Below are positions 1 through 9,568 of a DNA stretch of 64,000 nucleotides, piece after piece. The notes under the pieces are model-generated. The model was not told where the DNA came from. It did no database searches and was given only the letters and a program-made list of their open reading frames with translations. The DNA is taken from assembly GCF_000380965.1 (NCBI RefSeq), contig NZ_KB905554.1:62001-126000 (forward strand), written 5' to 3'. Numbering within the stretch: position 1 is the first letter of the stretch; every line of letters begins with the position of its first letter. Both the position numbers and the translations under genes were made by a program. The DNA is from Paenibacillus ginsengihumi DSM 21568. Its GTDB lineage: Bacteria; Bacillota; Bacilli; Paenibacillales; NBRC-103111.

Positions 1-1
1 T

Positions 2-2626
2 TTGAACCAATTCAAAGATTTCATGGTGCTGGTGCTCGTCGGGGCGACGCTGATCTCCGGCCTGCTGGGCGAGTACCTCGACGCCATCACGATTATCGCC
101 ATCATTGTCATGAACGGCATTCTCGGCTTCGTCCAGGAATTCCGGGCGGAGCGTTCGCTGCGCGCGCTCAAGGAGCTGTCGGCGCCGAGCGCCAAGGTGC
201 TGCGCGACGGCGCGGCGGAGCTGGTGCCGGCAAGAAGCCTCGTCCCCGGCGACATCGTGCTGCTGGAGAGCGGCGACCGCATTCCCGCCGACATCCGCTT
301 CATCGAGGCGTTCGGCGTCCATGTCGAGGAGTCGGCGCTTACGGGAGAATCCGTGCCCGTCGCCAAATCGGCCGAGCCGCTGGCTGGCGACGATGTTCCG
401 CTCGGCGACCAGCGCAATTTGGGCTTTATGGGCACGCTGCTCACCCGCGGCACGGCCAAAGGCGTCGTCGTCCGCACCGGCATGGAGACGGAAATGGGGA
501 AAATCGCCGATTTGATCCAAAATACCGAGGCGACGGAGACGCCGCTTCAGCACCGGCTGGAGCAGCTCGGGAAAATTTTGATCGTCGTCGCGCTGATGCT
601 GACGGTGATGGTCGTGGTCGCGGGCATCGTGCACGGGCAGGAGCCGTACGGCATGTTTCTGGCCGGCGTCAGCCTGGCCGTCGCCGCCATTCCCGAAGGG
701 CTGCCGGCCATCGTCACGATCGCGCTGGCGCTTGGCGTGCAGCGCATGATCCAGCGCAAGGCGATCGTGCGCAAGCTGCCTTCCGTCGAGACGCTCGGCT
801 GCGCTTCGGTCATCTGTTCGGACAAGACCGGCACGCTGACGCAAAACAAAATGACCGTCACCCATCTGTGGCTCGGCGGACAGGTGCTGGAGGTGAGCGG
901 GGACGGGTACGAGCCGTACGGCGAGATTGTGAGCGGCGGCGTGCAGGCCGATCTCCGCAACAATCAGATGCTGCGCCGGCTGCTGCAAATCTCCGTGCTC
1001 TGCAACAACGCGGCGCTGCACAAAGAGGAGAAGCCCGAAGGCAAGAAGAAAAAGGCCGAGGGCGGCTCGGTCTGGAGCATCAAGGGCGATCCGACCGAGG
1101 GGGCGCTCGTCGTGCTCGGCGCGAAGGCGGGGCTGACCGCCGGAGCGCTGGAGTCGCAGTACCGCCGCATCGGCGAGCTGCCGTTCGATTCGGAGCGGAA
1201 GCGGATGTCGGTCGTCGTCGAGCATTCAGGCGGACGCATGCTGCTGACGAAGGGGGCGCCCGACGTGCTGCTGCAGCAGTGCGCCTACGTGCTGTGGGAC
1301 GACAAGGTCATTCCTTTCACCCCGACGCTGAAGCAAAAGGTGCTGGCGGCGAACGAGGGCATGGCCAAAAACGCGCTGCGCGTGCTCGGGCTCGCCTACC
1401 GCGAGCTGAAGGCGTCGGAGCAGCGACTGGACGACCCGCAGCTCGAATGCCAGCTCGTGTTCGTCGGCTTGACCGGAATGATCGACCCGCCGCGCAAGGA
1501 AGTGCGGGACGCGATTGTGAGATGCAAGCGGGCCGGCATCCGGACCGTCATGATTACCGGCGATCATCAGACGACCGCCGAGGCGATCGCCGCGCAGCTC
1601 GGCATCATGCCGCCGGACGGGCTGGCGCTGAACGGGCAGCAGCTGAGCCAGATGGACGACGACGAGCTCGACAAGCGGGTGGACAACGTGTACGTGTATG
1701 CCCGCGTGTCGCCCGAGCATAAGCTGCGCATCGTCAAATCGCTGCAGCGGCGCGGCCACGTCGTGGCCATGACCGGGGACGGCGTCAACGACGCGCCGGC
1801 GATCAAGGCGGCCGATATCGGCATCGCCATGGGCATCAGCGGCACGGACGTCTCCAAGGAGGCGTCGGCGCTCGTGCTCAGCGACGACAACTTCGCCACG
1901 ATCGTGGCTGCGATCGAGGAAGGCCGCGGCATCTACGAGAATATCCGCAAATTCATCCGCTATTTGCTGGCCTCCAACGTCGGCGAGATCATGACCATGT
2001 TCCTGGCGATGATGGCCGGCATGCCGCTGCCGCTCGTGCCAATCCAAATATTGTGGGTCAATCTGGTGACCGACGGCCTGCCGGCCATGGCGCTCGGCGT
2101 CGATCAGGCGGAGAAGGATCTGATGCAGCAGAAGCCGCGCCCGGCCAAGGAAAACATTTTTGCCCGCCGGCTCGGCTGGAAAATTATTAGCCGCGGCATC
2201 CTGATCGGCCTGTGCACGCTGACCGCCTTCTGGATCGCGCTCCGCCAAGGCGACGGCAGCGCTGCGGCGCTGACCAAAGCGCAAACGGTCGCCTTCGCCA
2301 CGCTCGTCCTGGCCCAGCTCATTCACGTGTTCGACTGCCGCAGCTCCCGCTCGATCTTCCACCGCAATCCGCTGCAGAACAAGTGGCTCGTGCTGGCGGT
2401 GGCGTCCTCGCTGCTCTTGATGCTGCCGGCGCTCTATGTGGAGCAGTTGCAGCCGATTTTCAAAACGGTGCCGCTCGGCCTGTACGACTGGCTTATCGTG
2501 CTCGTCTTCGCCGGGATACCGACCTTCCTGATGGGCCTCGGCAGCGTATGGAGCGGCTCGCAAGGCAAGCGCCGGCGCGCGTCCTACGGCTCCGGTCCGA
2601 AGCCGATCGGGCCGGCGGCGCGTTAA
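2..2626 (+). CDS. Calcium-transporting P-type ATPase (5' end cut off)
   Basis: This is a P2A-type cation pump that uses ATP to move Ca2+ across the cytoplasmic membrane. The window edge removes the first part of the protein, so 874 residues are visible of an expected 900 or more. Visible motifs are TGES near residue 115 (actuator domain), the membrane motif AIPEGLPA that helps bind calcium, the phosphorylated Asp in CSDKTGTLT near residue 274, and the hinge TGDGVNDAP near residue 590. The C-terminal membrane block with NLVTDGLPA is complete. The tail is Arg/Lys-rich. The stop codon overlaps the stop of the convergent AraC gene by two bases. Substrate choice (Ca2+ over Mn2+) is from family resemblance to SERCA-like bacterial pumps such as YloB. 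Confidence 0.93.
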   Translation: MNQFKDFMVLVLVGATLISGLLGEYLDAITIIAIIVMNGILGFVQEFRAERSLRALKELSAPSAKVLRDGAAELVPARSLVPGDIVLLESGDRIPADIRFIEAFGVHVEESALTGESVPVAKSAEPLAGDDVPLGDQRNLGFMGTLLTRGTAKGVVVRTGMETEMGKIADLIQNTEATETPLQHRLEQLGKILIVVALMLTVMVVVAGIVHGQEPYGMFLAGVSLAVAAIPEGLPAIVTIALALGVQRMIQRKAIVRKLPSVETLGCASVICSDKTGTLTQNKMTVTHLWLGGQVLEVSGDGYEPYGEIVSGGVQADLRNNQMLRRLLQISVLCNNAALHKEEKPEGKKKKAEGGSVWSIKGDPTEGALVVLGAKAGLTAGALESQYRRIGELPFDSERKRMSVVVEHSGGRMLLTKGAPDVLLQQCAYVLWDDKVIPFTPTLKQKVLAANEGMAKNALRVLGLAYRELKASEQRLDDPQLECQLVFVGLTGMIDPPRKEVRDAIVRCKRAGIRTVMITGDHQTTAEAIAAQLGIMPPDGLALNGQQLSQMDDDELDKRVDNVYVYARVSPEHKLRIVKSLQRRGHVVAMTGDGVNDAPAIKAADIGIAMGISGTDVSKEASALVLSDDNFATIVAAIEEGRGIYENIRKFIRYLLASNVGEIMTMFLAMMAGMPLPLVPIQILWVNLVTDGLPAMALGVDQAEKDLMQQKPRPAKENIFARRLGWKIISRGILIGLCTLTAFWIALRQGDGSAAALTKAQTVAFATLVLAQLIHVFDCRSSRSIFHRNPLQNKWLVLAVASSLLLMLPALYVEQLQPIFKTVPLGLYDWLIVLVFAGIPTFLMGLGSVWSGSQGKRRRASYGSGPKPIGPAAR

Positions 2627-3531
2627 TCGCTCCTCGCGCCCCGCAGGCTCTGCCGCAGCTTCTTGCGGTATTCCGACGGGGTGCACAGCATGATTTTGCG
2701 GAACACGCGGACAAAGTAACTGATATGCCCGAATCCGACATCCAGCGCGATGTCGGATATTTTATGCTCCGGCTGGCGCAGTAGCTCCGCCGCCTGCCTG
2801 ACGCGGTAGGAGTTGATGTAATCTACCGGAGTTTGCCCGGTCATCGCCTTGAAAAAGCGGCAAAACTGGCCCTCGCTCATCGGGATCAGCTCCGCCAGCT
2901 CGCCGAGCCGGATCGGCCGGTGGTAGTGTTGTTGAATGTGCGCGATCACCTTCTTCAGCCGCTCCGTCCGGACGGTATTCTCGGCGCCGCTCCGGCTGCG
3001 GTTCTCCAGCCGGCCGGCCGCGCCCGCTTCGTACAGCATCAGGTAGAGATGCCCTTTCAGCGCCGCTTCATATCCGGGAGGAGTATCTCGGCTTAAAGCC
3101 ATCATCGCGGAAATATGCGCCAGCAGCGGGGCGTCCGTCTCAGGCCGCATCCAGCGGGGCAGCGTTGCCGTTTTATTGTGCAGCGAGACAATCAGCTGCT
3201 CCTGCACCGCATCGTACCGGGCGCTGGCGAGCATGGCGGGATCGAACACCAGCGCGCAAAAGCGGCAGCCCCGCTCCCCCAGGGCATGCCCTGTGTGGAC
3301 TTCGCCGCCGTCGATAAAGATCGCCTCGCCGGCCCGCAGCGGAAAAAACTCGGTATCGATCTGAAACAACACCTCGCCTTCCAGCACGCAGAACAGTTCC
3401 GCCTCCTTATGCCAATGCGAATCGACGACATGGGCGCCGGGGGGGAAATGATAGCGGTAAGCGGCGAACGGAAAGCGCTCGCTTCCGTGCTTCTGGTTTT
3501 CCTGCAGCGATTGGCGCAGTGTCTGGTCCAT
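2623..3531 (-). CDS. AraC-family transcriptional regulator with cupin sensor domain
   Basis: This is a 302-residue DNA-binding regulator. The N-terminal part (about residues 20-95) looks like an AraC-type cupin ligand pocket, with the HVVDSHWHKEAELFCVLEG stretch typical of sugar sensors. The C-terminal 100 residues hold two helix-turn-helix motifs (LGELAELIPMSEGQFCRFF, then ISDIALDVGFGHISYFVRVF). The ATG lies 8-9 bases after a GGGGAG ribosome-binding site. It is divergent from the alpha-xylosidase gene across 156 bases, so it is the likely local activator of that gene (inference). The ligand is unknown. Confidence 0.9.
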   Translation of the reverse strand: MDQTLRQSLQENQKHGSERFPFAAYRYHFPPGAHVVDSHWHKEAELFCVLEGEVLFQIDTEFFPLRAGEAIFIDGGEVHTGHALGERGCRFCALVFDPAMLASARYDAVQEQLIVSLHNKTATLPRWMRPETDAPLLAHISAMMALSRDTPPGYEAALKGHLYLMLYEAGAAGRLENRSRSGAENTVRTERLKKVIAHIQQHYHRPIRLGELAELIPMSEGQFCRFFKAMTGQTPVDYINSYRVRQAAELLRQPEHKISDIALDVGFGHISYFVRVFRKIMLCTPSEYRKKLRQSLRGARSD

Positions 3532-3687
3532 TCTCGTTCTCCCCTTCCAGCTTGAATGGGTGAAGCTTTGGCTTCATTTTCATCAAAATCGTGCTATAAA
3601 GCAATCGGATATTGTTAGAAATGCCTAAAATCGATCAGTATAATGACAATTATAACGCATCAAGCATCAAGGGAGGACGGTTTTGTC

Positions 3688-6015
3688 ATGAAATTTACCG
3701 ACGGCAACTGGCTTATTCGCGAAGGGTTTTCCGTGGCAGGGGCGGTTCAGGCGTACGATTGTGCGGTCAAGGGACACACGCTGGTCGCCTACGCGTCCAC
3801 GGCGCCGATTCCCGGACGGGGCGCGACGATCAACGCGCAGCTGATCACCGTTCAGTTTCATTCCCCGGCTCCGGACGTCATCGGAGTGAAGCTGATCCAC
3901 TACGCGGGCGTTCGCGACCGCGGGCCGGCCTTCCGGCTGAACAAGAACGAAGGGGAGCATGTCGTCATTGAGGAGAACGAGCACGAGGCGGTGCTACGCA
4001 GCGGCAATCTGAGCGTGGCGATTCGGAAGGGCCCGCAGTGGTCGGTTCATTTTTATCGCGGGCAGGAGCGCCTTACGGGCAGCCGCTTCAAATCGATGGC
4101 TCATATCGTGGAACATACCGGGCAGACCTATATGCGCGAGGAGCTGGATCTCGGCGTCGGCGAGTGGGTATACGGGCTCGGCGAGCGCTTCACTTCGTTC
4201 GTCAAGAACGGCCAATCGGTCGACATCTGGAATAAAGACGGGGGCACCAGCTCGGAGCAGGCTTACAAGAACATTCCGTTTTACATCACGAACAAGGGCT
4301 ACGGCGTATTTGTCAACCAGCCGGATCGCGTCTCCTTCGAGGTCGCTTCGGAGAAGGTGAAGAAGGTGCAGTTCAGCGTTCCGGGAGAATCGCTGGAATA
4401 CTTCGTGATTGACGGCCCCGACCCGAAAGGCGTGCTCGACAAATACACGGCTTTGACGGGAAGACCGGCGCTGCCGCCGGCCTGGAGCTTCGGCTTGTGG
4501 CTCTCCACCTCCTTCACTACCCGGTACGATGAGCAAACGGTGAATTCCTTCGTGGACGGCATGCTGGAGCGGGACATTCCGCTGCACGTATTCCATTTTG
4601 ACTGCTTCTGGATGAAAGGGCTGAACTGGACCGATTTTCAGTGGGACGAGGAGGTGTTCCCTGATCCGCAGGGGATGCTGAAGCGTCTCAAGGACAAAGG
4701 CCTGAAAATTTGCGTATGGATCAACCCGTACATCGCCCAGCGTTCCCGCCTGTTCGAGGAGGGCAAGGACAGGGGCTACCTGGTCAAAAAAGAAAACGGC
4801 GACGTATGGCAGTGGAACATGTGGCAGCCGGGCATGGCGCTGGTCGATTTCACGAATCCGGCGGCCTGCGAATGGTTTGCCGGGTACTTGCGCGAGCTGG
4901 TCGACATGGGGGTCGACAGCTTCAAAACCGACTTCGGCGAGCGAATCCCTACCGACGTCGTCTATTATGACGGCTCCGACCCGCATAAAATGCACAACTA
5001 TTACACGCTGCTGTACAACAAGGTCGTGTTTGGCGTGCTCGAGGAGAAGCTCGGGCCGAAGCAGGCCGCGGTATTCGCCCGTTCCGCCACGGTGGGCGGA
5101 CAGCAGTTCCCGGTCCACTGGGGCGGCGATTGCTACGCCGATTACGAGTCCATGGCGGAAAGCCTGCGCGGCGGCTTGTCGCTGGGGCTGGGCGGCTTCG
5201 GCTTCTGGAGCCACGATATCGGCGGCTTTGAAAATACGGCGCCCGCGCACGTCTTCAAGCGCTGGCTGGCCTTCGGCCTGCTGTCGAGCCACAGCCGCCT
5301 GCACGGCAGCAGCTCCTATCGGGTGCCGTGGTCCTATGACGAGGAGGCGGTCGACGTCGCGCGCTTCTTCACCAAGCTCAAATGCAGGCTGATGCCGTAT
5401 TTGTTCAGCGCCGCGGTTCAGGCCGCGGAGAGGGGCATTCCGTGCATGCGCGCCATGTTCCTGGAGTTCCCGGGAGACCCGGCCGTTGAAATGCTCGACC
5501 GCCAGTACATGCTCGGCGATTCGCTGCTCGTGGCGCCGGTATTCAGCGAAAGCGGCGAGGTGACGTATTACTTGCCGCACGGGCGCTGGACGCATCTCTT
5601 GACCGGCGAGACGGCGGATGGAGGGGCGTGGCGCAAGGAAACGTACGGCTTCCTGGGATTGCCGCTGTTTGTCCGCAGCAACTCCTTCGTGGCGCTTGGC
5701 ACAAGCGACAGCCGTCCGGACTACGATTACGCGGCTGGCGCGGAGCTTCATCTCTACGAGCTGGAGAACGGCAAGGCGGCAGAGACCGCGCTGCACAGCA
5801 TGGAGGGCGCCCGCGAGCTTGTAGTCCGCGCCAGCCGCGACGGAAACCGCATCGCCTTCACCGGCGCGGGCGTCGGCAAGCCTTTCTCCGTGAAGCTGCA
5901 CGGCGCAGGGGAGATCGAAGCGGTCCAGGGCGAGGGGGCCGAATTGGCGGAAGGAGCCGTCAAGATCGCCGTCGGCCGGCATGAATTTTCTTTTACGGTC
6001 ATTGTGAAAGCTTAG
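3688..6015 (+). CDS. yicI: Alpha-xylosidase, glycoside hydrolase family 31 (YicI-like)
   Basis: This retaining exo-enzyme removes alpha-1,6-linked xylose from the non-reducing end of xyloglucan oligosaccharides or isoprimeverose. The protein has 775 residues. The nucleophile is Asp415 in KTDFGERIP and the acid/base is Asp481 in HWGGDC; both contexts match E. coli YicI closely (D416, D482), which separates it from alpha-glucosidases of the same family. There is no signal peptide, so it acts in the cytoplasm on imported oligosaccharides. I chose the ATG at 3688 because GGGAGG precedes it and MKFTDGNWL matches the family N-terminus; an in-frame start at 3643 lacks both. A two-component system and ABC importer follow, which probably supply the substrate. 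Confidence 0.92.
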   Translation: MKFTDGNWLIREGFSVAGAVQAYDCAVKGHTLVAYASTAPIPGRGATINAQLITVQFHSPAPDVIGVKLIHYAGVRDRGPAFRLNKNEGEHVVIEENEHEAVLRSGNLSVAIRKGPQWSVHFYRGQERLTGSRFKSMAHIVEHTGQTYMREELDLGVGEWVYGLGERFTSFVKNGQSVDIWNKDGGTSSEQAYKNIPFYITNKGYGVFVNQPDRVSFEVASEKVKKVQFSVPGESLEYFVIDGPDPKGVLDKYTALTGRPALPPAWSFGLWLSTSFTTRYDEQTVNSFVDGMLERDIPLHVFHFDCFWMKGLNWTDFQWDEEVFPDPQGMLKRLKDKGLKICVWINPYIAQRSRLFEEGKDRGYLVKKENGDVWQWNMWQPGMALVDFTNPAACEWFAGYLRELVDMGVDSFKTDFGERIPTDVVYYDGSDPHKMHNYYTLLYNKVVFGVLEEKLGPKQAAVFARSATVGGQQFPVHWGGDCYADYESMAESLRGGLSLGLGGFGFWSHDIGGFENTAPAHVFKRWLAFGLLSSHSRLHGSSSYRVPWSYDEEAVDVARFFTKLKCRLMPYLFSAAVQAAERGIPCMRAMFLEFPGDPAVEMLDRQYMLGDSLLVAPVFSESGEVTYYLPHGRWTHLLTGETADGGAWRKETYGFLGLPLFVRSNSFVALGTSDSRPDYDYAAGAELHLYELENGKAAETALHSMEGARELVVRASRDGNRIAFTGAGVGKPFSVKLHGAGEIEAVQGEGAELAEGAVKIAVGRHEFSFTVIVKA

Positions 6016-6053
6016 GGCCCGGGTGACAGCGGGGTTCATAACAGGAGGATAAC

Positions 6054-6086
6054 AGCCCGGATTCAGCGCGAAGCTGACGCCGGGCT
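6054..6086 (+). terminator. GC-rich hairpin after the alpha-xylosidase gene
   Basis: The arms AGCCCGG (6054-6060) and CCGGGCT (6080-6086) enclose a second short stem CAGC/GCTG. Only a weak T run follows (TTGTT). It could be a leaky terminator or an mRNA-stabilising stem that sets the level of the downstream histidine kinase relative to the enzyme. Confidence 0.35.
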
Positions 6087-6121
6087 TGTTCCATCTGCAG
6101 GACAGGAGCGAGCGGCAGCCT

Positions 6122-7909
6122 ATGCTATCCATTATCGTTCGGCTTGTGAATAACATGAGAATCCGGAATAAATTGATCGTTTCCTTTGTGATCGTCGTCT
6201 TCGTACCTGTGGCGATCGTCGGCGTTTTCCTGACGAGCGAGCTGCGGAAATTCGCTTTCGACAGCGCGCTGGAACAAGCTTGCCAAAATGTGGAGCGGGT
6301 CAAAAAGCGGGTAACCGAAACCATCAATGTGGCGGATGATTTGTCCTACCGGCTGTCCTACGATCAAAGGCTCAAAAATGTCGTTAACCGCCGATATGAG
6401 AGCGTTTACGACGTGTTCGTCGCTTACAGGGGATATCCCGATTTGCAGCAGGCGGTGCAGATGTACAAAGAAATTGCGAACATCCGCTTCTACAGCGATA
6501 ACGAGACGATGCTGAACAACTGGCAGTTTATTCATCCCAGCCCGGAGATCGAGCAGGCGGATTGGTACATCAACGCCAGAAGCCGCATTGGCCTCATTCA
6601 ATGGGACTATATCACCGATGAGCGGGATCAGCGGCAATACCTCAGTCTGATCAGGGGCGTCGATCTCGGGAGCAAGGACAACCGGGGGGTGCTGGTGATC
6701 AACGTGAATGCCGACATGCTGAACACGATTTTGACGCAGGAGGCGTTCGATACGTTCATCGTCGACGGCAAAAACCATATTGTCGCCTCCAATCTTCCGG
6801 AACTGTACGGAAAATCGCTGGCGGAAATTCAGGATGAGCGCGGCGTCATCTACAATCCGAAAGGGAGCTACGAATCGGTCATTAACAACAAGGCTTCCAA
6901 GGTGCTGATCGAACCGCTGAGCACGGAGCCGGGGGCGAACGGCCTGCGGATTATTTCCATCTTCGGCATCGAGAGCATTGTCCAGGAGGCCAATCGGATT
7001 AACCGGCTTGCCATGACCGTCATCCTCGTCAGCCTGCTGCTTGCGCTGCTGCTGATTTACGGCTTTTCGCACCTGATTTCCAACCGGCTGCTGCGGCTGA
7101 GCAAGCATATCACCAAGGTCGGCACGGGCAATCTCGGGGTCGCGATGGAGATCGACGGCAACGATGAGATCGGGCAGCTGGCGCGCCAATTCAATGCCAT
7201 GGTCGCGAGCATTAACGAGCTGATGCGGAAGGTGCAGGAATCCAACCGGCAGAAGAGGCTGCTGGAGCAGAAGCAAAGCGAAATCAAGTTTAAAATGATG
7301 GCCAGCCAGATCAATCCCCACTTTCTGTTCAACGCGCTGGAGTCCATCCGAATGGAAGCCCATATCAAGGGCGAGGCCGAAATTGCCAGAGTCGTCCGCC
7401 TGCTCGGGAAGCTGATGCGCAGCAATTTGGAGGTAGGCAGTGGAATGACGACGATCCGGGAAGAGCTCGACATGGTGTTATGCTATCTCGATATTCAGAA
7501 GTTCCGCTACGAGGAGCGCCTCGCATTCGCGGTTCAGGCTGACGCCGAAGCTGCCGCGGTCCGAATCCCGCCGCTGATCATTCAACCGCTTGTGGAAAAT
7601 GCGGTCATTCACGGGATGGACCAGAAGCAGGGCGGGACGACGGTCAGCGTCAAGGTAACTGCGGCGGACGGCAGCGTCCGGATATCCGTGGAAGACGACG
7701 GGGTCGGCATCGAACCGGGCAGGCTCGCGGCGATTCGCGCATTGTTGGAGGCCGAGGAAGAACAGGAAGGGGAGCGGGTCGGCCTCAAAAACGTGCATGT
7801 CAGGCTGCAGCTGACCTACGGCCGGGAAGCCGGCCTGCGCATCGAGAGCGAGCGGAACAGAGGAACCCGCATACATTTTTGCATACCGCTAAGGGGGATA
7901 AAGCGATGA
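6122..7909 (+). CDS. YesM-type sensor histidine kinase
   Basis: This membrane sensor (595 residues) controls the adjacent YesN-type regulator. It has a transmembrane segment near residues 13-38, an extracellular sensing domain to about residue 300, a second membrane segment (LAMTVILVSLLLALLLIYGF), a HAMP linker, a His_kinase domain with the phosphorylated His400 in QINPHFLFNALE, and a C-terminal HATPase with VENAVIHG (N box) and DDGVGI (G1 box). The ATG at 6122 has AGGAGCG upstream at somewhat long spacing; a further ATG at 6155 is possible. Its stop overlaps the start of the next gene (ATGA), so the pair is translationally coupled. The signal is probably a plant-polysaccharide oligosaccharide, by context. 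Confidence 0.92.
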   Translation: MLSIIVRLVNNMRIRNKLIVSFVIVVFVPVAIVGVFLTSELRKFAFDSALEQACQNVERVKKRVTETINVADDLSYRLSYDQRLKNVVNRRYESVYDVFVAYRGYPDLQQAVQMYKEIANIRFYSDNETMLNNWQFIHPSPEIEQADWYINARSRIGLIQWDYITDERDQRQYLSLIRGVDLGSKDNRGVLVINVNADMLNTILTQEAFDTFIVDGKNHIVASNLPELYGKSLAEIQDERGVIYNPKGSYESVINNKASKVLIEPLSTEPGANGLRIISIFGIESIVQEANRINRLAMTVILVSLLLALLLIYGFSHLISNRLLRLSKHITKVGTGNLGVAMEIDGNDEIGQLARQFNAMVASINELMRKVQESNRQKRLLEQKQSEIKFKMMASQINPHFLFNALESIRMEAHIKGEAEIARVVRLLGKLMRSNLEVGSGMTTIREELDMVLCYLDIQKFRYEERLAFAVQADAEAAAVRIPPLIIQPLVENAVIHGMDQKQGGTTVSVKVTAADGSVRISVEDDGVGIEPGRLAAIRALLEAEEEQEGERVGLKNVHVRLQLTYGREAGLRIESERNRGTRIHFCIPLRGIKR

Positions 7910-9468
7910 TCGACGTGCTGATCGTGGACGACGAGCCTAAATTGCGCGAAGGGCTGAAAAGCATCGTCCCGTGGAACGAGCTTGGCTACCGGGTTGCGGA
8001 TACGGCCGCTAACGGACAGGAGGCGCTGGAGAAGCACCGGCTTCACAGGCCCGCTCTGATGCTGGTCGATATCCGCATGCCCGGGATGGACGGGCTGGCG
8101 CTGATCGAAGCGGTCCGGGCGGTGGATTCCCGCATTCATCTGCTGATTTTGAGCGGTTATGCCGAGTTCGACTACGCCCGCAAGGCGATCTCCCAGCGGG
8201 TTGACGGATATTTGCTGAAGCCGGTGGATGAAGCGGAGCTTGCCGGACATTTGGTCGCGATCAAGGAGGCGATCGAGCAGGAGTGGCTAAGGGACGTCGG
8301 GAGGAAGGCGGCGGAGGTGACCCGGGAGCTGCTGATCCAGTCGCTTCTAGCGGAGGAAGCGGCTATCGATGCGGCGATGCTGGAGCAAGCGGCCCGCCTG
8401 GGGCTGAACTGGGAGCGTTATCAAGTGCTGCTGATTGATGTCCTGGGGCAGGAATCGCCGGACGGGCCGGCGGCTGCGGACGGGCGGCTGAAGCGGGCGC
8501 TGGGCGAAGCGGTTGAGGAGCAGGGAGGCGGGGCGGTGTTTACGTACCGCTCCTATGTCGGCATGCTGCTGCCGCAGCCGCTCAGGACGGGATTCGCCTG
8601 CGCTGCGATGTACCGCCTTATCGAGAAGGCGGCGAAGCAGGCCGACACCGCCTTCCGGGCGGCGGCCGGCGAGCCGGTGCGCAGGCTGGAGGACATTGCG
8701 CTGTCGTGCCGCACCGCCGAGGACTTGCTGCGCAGCCGCTTCTTCTATCCGGAGGCGGAGCTGCTGTCGTCCTTCTCGGTCCGGTTCGCCAGCGATGCCG
8801 CTCACGCCGCGGAAGAAGAGCAAAGCTACTGCGCGGAGCGGTATATGAGGCAGCTCTACTATGCCGTAGATACGGCCAGCAAGGAGGCGCAGCGGAAGCT
8901 GATCCGCTCCGCCGCTTGCGCCATGGCGCGGGACGGTTATACGGAAGAGAGGATGAAGCAGGCGTTTGCGGAGCTTCTGGCAGCCATCTATCACAAGCTG
9001 GCGCTCCATGATGCGGAGCTTGGGGCTCGCGCCACCCATTATTCGGATCGCCTTGCAGCCATATACCGGCAGCGCACCGCCGAGCAGCTGTGCCGCCATT
9101 GCGCCTATTGCCTGGAGGAGCTGTCGCCAGCGGCCGGCAAGGGCGGACATGATCAGGACATGAAGCGGATTGTGGAGCTCATTCACCGAAACTACAGCGA
9201 CAACCTGAAGCTGGAGACGCTCGCATCGGTGTTTAACTACAGCAGCGCCTATTTGGGCAAAATGTTTAAAAATGCGACAGGGGAATATTTCAACACCTAT
9301 CTGGACAAGGTGAGAATCTCCAAAGCGAAGCAGCTGCTCAAGCAGGGCATGAAAGTGTACCAGGTCGCCGAGAAGGTAGGCTACGCCAATGTGGACTATT
9401 TTCACAGCAAGTTCAAAAAATATGTCGGCACCTCGCCGTCGCATTACCGCAAGGAGCCGCAGCCGTAG
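7906..9468 (+). CDS. YesN-type response regulator with AraC DNA-binding domain
   Basis: This 520-residue protein has an N-terminal receiver domain (phospho-acceptor Asp55 in LVDIRMPG, acidic pair in VDDEPK), a long variable middle region of about 270 residues, and a C-terminal AraC double helix-turn-helix (LETLASVFNYSSAYLGKMF and VYQVAEKVGYANVDYFHSKF). The ATG overlaps the kinase stop by four bases. It most likely activates the permease and binding-protein genes that start 100 bases downstream. Confidence 0.92.
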   Translation: MIDVLIVDDEPKLREGLKSIVPWNELGYRVADTAANGQEALEKHRLHRPALMLVDIRMPGMDGLALIEAVRAVDSRIHLLILSGYAEFDYARKAISQRVDGYLLKPVDEAELAGHLVAIKEAIEQEWLRDVGRKAAEVTRELLIQSLLAEEAAIDAAMLEQAARLGLNWERYQVLLIDVLGQESPDGPAAADGRLKRALGEAVEEQGGGAVFTYRSYVGMLLPQPLRTGFACAAMYRLIEKAAKQADTAFRAAAGEPVRRLEDIALSCRTAEDLLRSRFFYPEAELLSSFSVRFASDAAHAAEEEQSYCAERYMRQLYYAVDTASKEAQRKLIRSAACAMARDGYTEERMKQAFAELLAAIYHKLALHDAELGARATHYSDRLAAIYRQRTAEQLCRHCAYCLEELSPAAGKGGHDQDMKRIVELIHRNYSDNLKLETLASVFNYSSAYLGKMFKNATGEYFNTYLDKVRISKAKQLLKQGMKVYQVAEKVGYANVDYFHSKFKKYVGTSPSHYRKEPQP

Positions 9469-9568
9469 GCAATGTCTAATTTCTATATGATTTTTGGCGA
9501 AATCCTTCGGGTATTTCCCGCCTCCCGCTTCGTTTATGATCAAGATATCCGGGAAAGGAGGGGACTTT

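Noticed and set aside
1226-2686. Long open frame on the minus strand opposite the calcium ATPase gene
   Set aside because: It is a by-product of high GC content; the protein is Arg/His/Gln-rich, has no known motif, and the opposite strand holds an unmistakable P-type ATPase.
3994-6327. 777-codon minus-strand frame opposite the alpha-xylosidase gene
   Set aside because: It runs through the conserved GH31 gene and on into the histidine kinase gene, with low-complexity antisense composition.
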